Positions 58,019 through 64,000 of a stretch of 64,000 nt of DNA are shown in pieces (position 1 is the stretch's first letter; every line of letters starts with the position of its first letter). The notes beneath the pieces were generated by a model, which saw only the letters and a program-made list of their open reading frames with translations, searched no databases and was not told the origin of the DNA. Location: assembly GCA_030681895.1 (NCBI GenBank), contig JAUXRI010000224.1:1-64000 (forward strand). The letters run 5' to 3'. A program made the translations under genes and the position numbers. The stretch is from Myxococcales bacterium (lineage in GTDB: Bacteria; Myxococcota; Myxococcia; Myxococcales; Myxococcaceae).

Positions 58019-58744
58019 CTACGGCGTCTTCCAATTGAGGTCGCCGGCCGCGTCCTCGACGACCTTGGGAACCATGGCCTTGATGAGCGCCTCGGGCTTA
58101 CCGCCAGAGGCCTTCACGTTCCAACTGCCCTGCAGGGCCTGGTCCGGGTACGTCATGATGAGCATCTCGACCTTCAGCTGTTTCTCGGTGGCGCCGGGCC
58201 CGAGCTGCATTCGCACCTGAAACCCGCGCAGCGCCCGCGCCTTGATGAGCGCCTGCGCCGCCTTCTTCTCTTCCCCGGCTGGAGCGAACGCCGCTCCGAG
58301 CGTCGTCAGCTGCTTCGTCAACGTCTCGTGCGCCAGTGACACCAATCGGGAGTCGAGGCCACCCTCGGTGTCGGCGGTCGGCTCGACGTTCAGGTAGAGC
58401 GAGCCCTTCGTCACCGCCGTGCTGCTGATCGCGCGTTGGAGCGCGGCGCGAACTCCGGGGTCTGACTCACCGAGCCCCGCCTTGAGGCAGTCGATGGCGG
58501 CCTCGGTGTGGATTTCGCCGAGGGCGCTCGCGGCCGCCGAGCGGACGATCGACTCGGGGTCCTTCAGCGAAGAACACAGCGGAGCGACCGCGTCGTCACT
58601 CTGCGTCTGGCCCAGCAGCAGCACGGTCTGGGAACGAACGCGCGGGTCCTTCGTGCTGGTCAGCTGCTTCGCCAACAGCGTCACGCGCGCATCGGCGGCG
58701 AGCACGGTCGAAGCACAGAGGACGCCGAGAGACACGAACCGCAC
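58019..58744 (-). CDS. Exported HEAT-repeat protein
   Basis: 241 residues. The signal peptide MRFVSLGVLCASTVLAA is followed by HEAT repeats from about 25 to 115 (VRSQTVLLLGQTQSDDAVAPLCSSL, VRSAAASALGEIHTEAAIDCL, VRAALQRAI). The C-terminal half is beta-rich (GSLYLNVEPTADTEGG, QLKVEMLIMTYPDQALQGSW) and unassigned. It is probably periplasmic and scaffolding. It lies 22 bases after the HAMP gene start on the same strand, so it may be transcribed first in a two-gene unit. Confidence 0.8.
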   Translation of the reverse strand: MRFVSLGVLCASTVLAADARVTLLAKQLTSTKDPRVRSQTVLLLGQTQSDDAVAPLCSSLKDPESIVRSAAASALGEIHTEAAIDCLKAGLGESDPGVRAALQRAISSTAVTKGSLYLNVEPTADTEGGLDSRLVSLAHETLTKQLTTLGAAFAPAGEEKKAAQALIKARALRGFQVRMQLGPGATEKQLKVEMLIMTYPDQALQGSWNVKASGGKPEALIKAMVPKVVEDAAGDLNWKTP

Positions 58745-58793
58745 GGATGCACAGACTACCGGAAGCGTGCGTCATTCAGGGAAGCTGTCTGAA

Positions 58794-58812
58794 TGTGGGC
58801 GGCCGGCCCACA
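58794..58812. other. Hairpin in the divergent gap before the DUF4173 gene
   Basis: TGTGGGC (58794-58800) and GCCCACA (58806-58812) are perfect arms with a 5-base loop. No T-run follows on either strand, so it is not a terminator. It lies in the 155-base gap between two divergent genes and may be a regulator site. A TGCACGA direct repeat lies just downstream. Confidence 0.5.
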
Positions 58813-58899
58813 ACGACTGCACGAGTTCTGCACGAACGTTCCTCCGCAGCGTCACCGGGCTTGAGCGGGTTTCGCGCGCAGCCCTCCGACGATGCACTC

Positions 58900-60408
58900 A
58901 TGAACACGACGCTCACCGCAGACGCCGCAGTCGCCCTTCCCACTCCACTCCCGGCCGCGCGCCCCCGCGCAAAAGCGAAGAGCGCGGTGCTGGTCGGCAG
59001 CGCCGCCCTCGGACTCCTCTCTGCGTGGGCATTCGATGGCGGTCCGCTGGGGCTGGGCTTCTTCCTGGTGACGACCGCGTTCGCGATCGTGCTGGCCACC
59101 GGGAATGGGAAAGAGGGCTGGCAGTCGGGCCGCAGTCACCGCTGGCTGCTCGGGGCGGCGGTGCTGCTCGCGGGCTTCGTGGCGGTGCGTGACAGCGACC
59201 TGCTGGTGGCGATGAATGTCTTCGCCGTCGGCGCGCTCCTGCTGCTGGCGGTGCGGGGCTGGAACGGCGAGCTGCCGGTGGCCGATGTCTCACTGAAACG
59301 CCTGGTGACGAGCCCGTTCACGACGGTGGGCCTCGGCGTGCAGACCGGAGCTGGAGCCATCGGCGAAGGCCTGCGCAGCTCGAGGTTCTCGGAGTCGTGG
59401 CCGAGGCTGTTCGGGCCGATCGCGAAGATGGGCCTGATCGGTGGGCCGATCGTCGGCTTGGTGACGCTCTTGCTCGCGTCAGGTGACGCCGCGTTTGGTG
59501 CGCAGGTCGAGTCCGCGGCCCAGCACGTCATCGACTTGCCGCTGCCCGAGCTGACGCGCATGGGCATGGTGGCGATGTTCACGTTCACGGTCGCGACCGG
59601 CCTGGTGACCTGGGCCATGCGCCGTCGTTCGCTGCTGGCGGGAGAGACGACCAGCGCTCCCGTGGTGACGCTCGGCATGCCCGAAGCGCTCGCGATTCTC
59701 GGCGGGCTGACGGTGGTGCTGATGTTGTTCAGCGTGGTGTCGGCGCGCTGCGCGTTCGCGCCTGACTCGTGCTCCTTGCCGAAGGGCGTCACCTACTCGA
59801 GCTACGCACGCGAGGGCTTCTGGCAACTGCTGACGGTGGCGGCGATCGTGCTGATGACGGTCTTGAGCGTTCCGCATCGGGCGAAGGCGACGACGCTCGG
59901 GCTGCAGCAGGCGGTGCGCGTGTCGGCGAGCGTGTTGGTGGCGGCGACGCTCCCGATGCTGCTGTCGGCGGTGAACCGAATGATGCTCTACGAAGACGCC
60001 TACGGCTTCACCCGCCAGCGCGTGTTGTCGCAGGTCGTCTGCGTGTTCGTCGGGCTGTTGCTGGTGTGGCGCGCGCTGACGTTGTGGACGTGGCCGCACC
60101 GGTTCGCGGTGGGCGTGGTAGCGGCGAGCGTGCTGGTGCTGACGGGCTTCAACGCGATGAATCCCGATGCGTTCATTGCCCGGAAGAACATCGAGCGGAG
60201 CGGCTACCTGGACGTCTTCTACCTGCGCGAACTCTCGGCAGATGCAGCCCCGGTGCTGCGCGCGATTCCGGCCGAGCGGCTCGAGGCGTACGAAGCGGCG
60301 CTGTTCTCGCAGTACCGGTCGGCGCCGGGCGCGGTGTCGTCGTTCAACCTCGCGCGCGCCTGCGATCAGGCCGGGGGCCAGCCGATGGTTTCGGTGTTCT
60401 GCCCGTAG
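58900..60408 (+). CDS. DUF4173-like multi-pass membrane protein
   Basis: 502 residues from the ATG at 58900. An Ala/Pro-rich cytoplasmic tail of about 28 residues precedes some 11 membrane helices. The C-terminal soluble part (YLDVFYLRELSADAAPVL, SFNLARACDQAGG) and the segment NIERSGYLDVFYL recall DUF4153/DUF4173 proteins. No enzymatic motif is seen. The function is unknown. A gene-free stretch of 1.2 kb follows. Confidence 0.72.
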   Translation: MNTTLTADAAVALPTPLPAARPRAKAKSAVLVGSAALGLLSAWAFDGGPLGLGFFLVTTAFAIVLATGNGKEGWQSGRSHRWLLGAAVLLAGFVAVRDSDLLVAMNVFAVGALLLLAVRGWNGELPVADVSLKRLVTSPFTTVGLGVQTGAGAIGEGLRSSRFSESWPRLFGPIAKMGLIGGPIVGLVTLLLASGDAAFGAQVESAAQHVIDLPLPELTRMGMVAMFTFTVATGLVTWAMRRRSLLAGETTSAPVVTLGMPEALAILGGLTVVLMLFSVVSARCAFAPDSCSLPKGVTYSSYAREGFWQLLTVAAIVLMTVLSVPHRAKATTLGLQQAVRVSASVLVAATLPMLLSAVNRMMLYEDAYGFTRQRVLSQVVCVFVGLLLVWRALTLWTWPHRFAVGVVAASVLVLTGFNAMNPDAFIARKNIERSGYLDVFYLRELSADAAPVLRAIPAERLEAYEAALFSQYRSAPGAVSSFNLARACDQAGGQPMVSVFCP

Positions 60409-60500
60409 AGAACGGTGGACGAGAAGGCGCGCAAAACCTCGAGGCGTGGGCCACGCTCTGGGTTCAGTCCTCGCCTGATGCGTCGAGGTGATGGGCACGG

Positions 60501-60528
60501 CGAATCGAGTCTGAAGATTCGAACAGCC
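60501..60528. repeat. 28-bp repeat, copy 1
   Basis: Identical to 60707-60734. It contains an internal hairpin, CGAATC / GATTCG with a 9-base loop. The two copies are 206 bases apart. Confidence 0.85.
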
Positions 60529-60706
60529 TGGAGCCGTCGAAGATTGGTTTGGTCGATCGCCCCCAGCCCGGGATCAGCCTGCGTCTCTCGACGGCGCCCG
60601 CGATGGATCGGCCCTGAGCGAGCGGGTCCGGAAAGTGCGCGCAAGCCTCGAAGGGGGCACGTTGGCATCGGTCCTCGCCCGGCGGGTCCAGCCGATGGGC
60701 ACACGA

Positions 60707-60734
60707 CGAATCGAGTCTGAAGATTCGAACAGCC
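60707..60734. repeat. 28-bp repeat, copy 2
   Basis: Identical to 60501-60528. A 14-base part of it (60709-60722) is repeated in inverted orientation at 60745-60758. The copy can therefore form either the short internal hairpin or a longer 14-bp stem with a 22-base loop. Confidence 0.85.
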
Positions 60735-61122
60735 CGTGTGCTTTTCTTCAGACTCGATGTGGCCCCGGGCCGGGCACGACGCCTCCGAGACGCGGCGGAG
60801 ACTCGACGCACGTTCAGCCTCCAGCCTCTGCTGCCCTGAGCGAGCGGTCGACGAGAAGGTGCGCGCAAAGCCTCGAGGAGCGAGGGCCAGTCGGAATGTG
60901 CGATGTGCGTGCTCGCTCGCGGCCGGGCGCTTCACAGAACACGTCTCGTCCGGGACTCCAGTGAGCACGCGGTTGACGTGAAAAAGCGTCAACCTCGATG
61001 CGCCCCGCGTCACAGGAGAGGCGTGTTCCAGAAAGCGCGCCGGCCTCCTCGACCCGAATGGCGAGGCGACTACGGAGTGCGCACTGTTCGTTCGCGACCA
61101 TCGACACTCGAGGCTTCGGAGC

Positions 61123-61149
61123 GCCCTCGACAGCCCCTCGCGCTCCAAG
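61123..61149 (+). repeat. 92-bp-period direct repeat, copy 1 core
   Basis: These 27 bases recur exactly at 61215-61241. Weaker similarity extends about 20 bases further in both copies (a CGCTCGCTC segment and a GTGCGTC/ATGCGTC end), so the unit is about 92 bases. Confidence 0.8.
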
Positions 61150-61214
61150 AGCTGCCGCTCGCTCGGTGCGTCACCGCAGGGTCGAGCACGCACGAGGCGT
61201 TGGTGACGTGAACA

Positions 61215-61241
61215 GCCCTCGACAGCCCCTCGCGCTCCAAG
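61215..61241 (+). repeat. 92-bp-period direct repeat, copy 2 core
   Basis: Second exact copy of the 27-base core at 61123-61149. Confidence 0.8.
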
Positions 61242-61377
61242 GGCCATCGCTCGCTCCATGCGTCGCTGCCGGGTCGAACACCATCAGGCGTGACGCATTC
61301 GTTCACCGCGTCCGTGCGGTGCGTCACCCTCGTCGACGACTTCATTCGGAAGACCGATCGGCCCGCTCTCACGCATT

Positions 61378-61580
61378 CGATCCTTCTCGACTGGCTTCAC
61401 TGACACCGGCGTCACGTGCACCGGCCTCAACGAGTGCGTCACCAACCACGGCGGCTGCGCCACCGTCGCCTCGGGAGGCGCCTGCACCAACACGCCGGGC
61501 TCGCGCACCTGCTCGTGCGTGGCTACGCGGGGAACGGTCCACCTGCGCGAACGTCGACGAGTCCGGGTGGGTCGAAATGT
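61378..61580 (+). pseudogene. Decayed fragment of an EGF-like repeat protein
   Basis: Reading from about 61381 gives GFTDTGVTCTGLNECVTNHGGC and then CTNTPGSRTCSC, the classic calcium-binding EGF pattern with all expected cysteines. After CSCV the frame must shift to continue as GYAGNG and shift again to give STCANVDE. No start codon, signal or further domain remains on either side. It is best read as a remnant of a larger secreted or surface protein of the multi-EGF type found in myxobacteria. Confidence 0.7.
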
Positions 61581-61583
61581 CCG

Positions 61584-62093
61584 TCATGGCGGGGCCGAGC
61601 ACACCCGATCGACCAGAAACCGCGACGTCGCGACCCCGTTCTGCGACGTGAAGCTGTTGAGCCCGACGAAGCGATAACGAGTCGTCGGCTTCCACCCGAA
61701 CGGCTGGCACTCGAGGTTGCAGTCCCAGCCGGAGCACGAGCCCATTCCGTCGAGGTGGAGCAGCAGGTGCATCCCACCATCGGAGCCCTCATGTTCCAAC
61801 ACGTACTCGCCCGAGCATTCGTTGCAGCAGGCGTCGTCCGGGCATTTCAGTTCGGTGCAGCGCACGTTCGCCTTCGGTACGCCTTCGACGGCGACCACCT
61901 CGCCGTCGGCGTCTCCGCGGGCGATCTCCGCGAGCGTCAGGAGAAAAACGTCTGCACAGAAGGGCCGGGCGCTCGGCGCCAGCATCGCGGTGTCCTCTAC
62001 CCCTCGGCCGGGAGTGGGCCGATTCCACGGCTTCACCACCCGCGCGCAGCCGAAACCGAGCACCAACGCCGCCACGATCACCCCACCCCGCAT
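61584..62093 (-). CDS. Cysteine-rich putative lipoprotein
   Basis: 169 residues from the ATG at 62093. The signal MRGGVIVAALVLGFGC ends in Cys16. The mature part has ten or more cysteines (CTELKCPDDACCNEC, CSGWDCNLEC), which suggests a disulphide-stabilised outer-surface protein. The C-terminal YRFVGLNSFTSQNGVATSRFLVDRV has a beta pattern. I recognise no family. It is divergent from alaS with an 86-base gap and lies next to the EGF-like remnant. Confidence 0.7.
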   Translation of the reverse strand: MRGGVIVAALVLGFGCARVVKPWNRPTPGRGVEDTAMLAPSARPFCADVFLLTLAEIARGDADGEVVAVEGVPKANVRCTELKCPDDACCNECSGEYVLEHEGSDGGMHLLLHLDGMGSCSGWDCNLECQPFGWKPTTRYRFVGLNSFTSQNGVATSRFLVDRVCSAPP

Positions 62094-62179
62094 GCCTGAG
62101 AAGTCACCCCAGAACCGGGCCTTCGTCGAGCGCTGTCCGGTTGATGCTTGAGCGCCGTCCGTGTGGCAGAAGCCCACCC

Positions 62180-64000
62180 ATGTCTTCCCTCACGACGTCC
62201 CAGATCCGCGAAGCCTTCCTGAAGTTCTTCGAGTCGAAGCAGCACCGCCGCGTGGCCTCGGCCAGCCTCGTGCCGACCAACGACCCCACCCTGCTCTTCA
62301 CCGTCGCCGGCATGGTGCAGTTCAAGGATCTCTTCACCGGTCGAGAGACGCGCGACTACACCCGCGCCGCGACCGCGCAGAAGTGCGTGCGCGCTGGCGG
62401 CAAGCACAACGATCTCGAGAACGTCGGCTTCACCGCCCGCCACCACACGTTCTTCGAGATGCTCGGCAACTTCTCCTTCGGCGACTATTTCAAGGCCGAC
62501 GCGATCACCTGGGCCTGGGAGTTCGTCACGCAGGTGCTCAAGATCCCCAGCGAGCGACTGAGCGTCACGGTCTTCAAGGGTGAAGAGGGCATTCCCGCTG
62601 ACGACGAGGCACGGCAGCTGTGGGCGAAAGCGGGAGTGCCGAGTCACCGCATTCACGCGCTCGGCCTCAAGGACAACTTCTGGGCGGCTGGCGACACCGG
62701 ACCGTGCGGGCCGTGCTCGGAGATCTACTTCTACATTCCCAACCACCCGGTGAAGGAAGAGGAGAAGCCGGGCGAGTCGGACAACTGGCTCGAGATCTGG
62801 AACCTCGTCTTCATGCAGTTCGAGCGCAAGGAGGCGGGCGGAAAGCTGCTCCCGCTGCCCAAGCCGAGCATCGACACCGGCGCGGGCCTCGAGCGCGTCA
62901 CCTCGGTCGTGCAGGGCAAGGCGTCGAACTACGACATCGATCTCTTCGCCGGCGTCATCGCGACCGTGGAGCGCCTGTCGAAGCGCCCGTACGGACGTTC
63001 GTGGAACAGCGTGCAGGACGCGGCCGTGCGAGTCATTGCCGATCACTCCCGCACCGCGGCGTTTCTCATCGCCGACGGCGTGCAGCCCTCGAACGAAGGC
63101 CGTGGCTACGTGCTGCGCCGAATCATGCGCCGCGCGATTCGCCATGGAGATCAGAACCTCGATCTCGACGAGCCGTTCTTCCACGAGGCCGTCGACGCGA
63201 TCATCGGGTCGATGTCCGAGGCGTACCCGGAGCTCAAGGAGAAGCGCGACTTCGTGCTCGAGGTGACGCGGCGTGAAGAAGAGTCCTTCCGGCGCACGCT
63301 GCGGGCTGGCCGTGCCCTGCTGATGAAAGAGGTCGGCAGCCTCGAGCAGACGAAGTCGAAGGTGATCAGCGGTGAGACCGTGTGGGACCTGCACCAGACG
63401 TTCGGCTTCCCGTGGGATCTCACCGAGGTGATGGCGAAAGAGCTCAACCTCGACATCGACAAGAAGCGCTTCGACGAGCTGCTCGACGAAGAGCAGACCC
63501 GCGCGAAGGCGGGTGGCTCGCTCGGCGTCGCTGGAGCCGTCGCCGACATCTACATGAGGCTCGCCGGCTCGCTGCCCGAGACGAAGTTCCTCGGCTACGA
63601 GGGTGAAGGCCTCTCGGGAACCGGGAACGTGCTCGCGATCATCAAGGGCGGGGCACAGGTCGAGCTCGCGAAGGCTGGAGACACCGTCGAGCTGGTGCTC
63701 GATCAGACGCCCTTCTACGGCGAGTCAGGCGGCCAGGTCGGCGACACCGGCGCGATGACGGCGAAGGGCGTGCGCCTCGACGTGCTCGACGTGCACAAGC
63801 CGGTCGCCACGCTCTTCGTCCACAAGGCGAAGCTGGTCGAGGGCTCGATCTCGGTGAAGGACACGCTGACGCTCACGGTCGACGCCGAACGCCGCAACCG
63901 CATTCGGGCCAACCACTCCGCGACCCACCTGCTCCACCGCGCGCTCAAGCTCGTCCTCGGCGAGACGGTGAACCAGAAGGGCTCCGAGGTGACGCCGGAC
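62180..64000 (+). CDS. alaS: Alanyl-tRNA synthetase, partial (3' end beyond window)
   Basis: 607 residues are present from the ATG at 62180 to the window edge, of about 870-900 expected. The class II catalytic core is intact: FLKFFESKQHRRVASASLVP, TNDPTLLFTVAGMVQFKDLF, RHHTFFEMLGNFSFGDYF, GPCGPCSEIY. The editing domain begins with PFYGESGGQVGDTG, and NHSATHLLHRALK, the start of the editing zinc site, is near the end. It charges tRNA-Ala. Confidence 0.97.
   Translation, partial: MSSLTTSQIREAFLKFFESKQHRRVASASLVPTNDPTLLFTVAGMVQFKDLFTGRETRDYTRAATAQKCVRAGGKHNDLENVGFTARHHTFFEMLGNFSFGDYFKADAITWAWEFVTQVLKIPSERLSVTVFKGEEGIPADDEARQLWAKAGVPSHRIHALGLKDNFWAAGDTGPCGPCSEIYFYIPNHPVKEEEKPGESDNWLEIWNLVFMQFERKEAGGKLLPLPKPSIDTGAGLERVTSVVQGKASNYDIDLFAGVIATVERLSKRPYGRSWNSVQDAAVRVIADHSRTAAFLIADGVQPSNEGRGYVLRRIMRRAIRHGDQNLDLDEPFFHEAVDAIIGSMSEAYPELKEKRDFVLEVTRREEESFRRTLRAGRALLMKEVGSLEQTKSKVISGETVWDLHQTFGFPWDLTEVMAKELNLDIDKKRFDELLDEEQTRAKAGGSLGVAGAVADIYMRLAGSLPETKFLGYEGEGLSGTGNVLAIIKGGAQVELAKAGDTVELVLDQTPFYGESGGQVGDTGAMTAKGVRLDVLDVHKPVATLFVHKAKLVEGSISVKDTLTLTVDAERRNRIRANHSATHLLHRALKLVLGETVNQKGSEVTPD

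Larger units (their letters stand above)
60409..61583. other. Gene-free stretch with diverged repeats and gene remnants
   Basis: No convincing gene covers these 1175 bases. Frames in it are short, overlap one another and lack ribosome binding sites. Three diverged units with the core ACGAGAAGG-GCGCGCAAA-CCTCGAGG begin near 60419, 60627 and 60850, about 210-220 bases apart; CTGAGCGAGCGG precedes the second and third. A hairpin GGTTGACG (60971-60978) / CGTCAACC (60987-60994) lies downstream. The right end holds a direct repeat and the EGF-like remnant listed separately. Confidence 0.65.

Noticed and set aside
61070..62177. Upstream extensions of the Cys-rich lipoprotein and short frames in the gene-free stretch
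   Set aside because: The signal peptide starts at 62093. The short frames overlap on both strands and lack starts with ribosome binding sites.

Overview
The window is GC-rich, almost fully coding DNA from a myxobacterium (Myxococcota, most likely order Myxococcales). The main reason is a long block on the minus strand whose gene order matches, from memory, the type IV pilus (T4P) locus of Myxococcus xanthus: pilB-pilT-pilC-pilS-pilR-pilA-pilG-pilH-pilI-pilS2-pilR2-pilM-pilN-pilO-pilP-pilQ. It is followed by a roadblock-domain gene, efp, accB, accC and a large TPR gene that matches sgmX. A second sign is a protein with an AgmX/PglI-type C-terminus.

Layout. (1) 1-10.4 kb, minus strand: partial TamB/AsmA-like gene, ExeA-like AAA ATPase, sgmX-like TPR gene, accC, accB, efp. 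(2) 10.4-17.2 kb, minus: roadblock protein, lipoprotein, then pilQ, pilP, pilO, pilN, pilM, which encode the secretin and the alignment complex. (3) 17.2-23.6 kb, minus: a small HTH protein, the second two-component pair pilR2/pilS2, the ABC system pilI/pilH/pilG and the major pilin pilA, which has a good sigma-54 promoter match. (4) 23.8-27.0 kb, plus: a 1075-residue membrane protein fused to a spermidine-synthase-like domain. It sits inside the pil locus between pilR and pilA. (5) 27.0-34.2 kb, minus: pilR, pilS, pilC, pilT, pilB. (6) 34.3-45 kb: ribF, trmB, a response-regulator diguanylate cyclase, small lipoproteins, a protein with a possible Hfq/Sm-like tail, a VWA protein and a thrA-thrB-thrC operon. 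(7) 45-52.5 kb: AgmX/PglI-type protein divergent from gltB-gltD. (8) 52.5-60.4 kb: accessory genes, including a hemerythrin protein, a nucleotidyltransferase, a protein with three 21-residue repeats, an HPF-like protein, a DnaQ-type exonuclease with an unidentified C-terminal half, a HAMP protein, a HEAT-repeat protein and a DUF4173-like membrane protein. (9) 60.4-61.6 kb: the only long gene-free stretch, holding diverged repeats, hairpins and a decayed EGF-like gene fragment. (10) 61.6-64 kb: a Cys-rich lipoprotein and the 5' part of alaS.

How it works together. PilB and PilT power extension and retraction on PilC. PilM/N/O/P link this motor to the PilQ secretin. PilA is the fibre. PilS/PilR presumably drive pilA from the sigma-54 promoter. 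The SgmX-like protein, and perhaps the roadblock protein, would tie pilus activity to the polar MglA GTPase switch; mglA itself is not in the window. The prepilin peptidase gene pilD, which lies between pilI and pilS2 in M. xanthus, is absent from that place. No tRNA, rRNA, CRISPR array, insertion sequence or prophage was seen.
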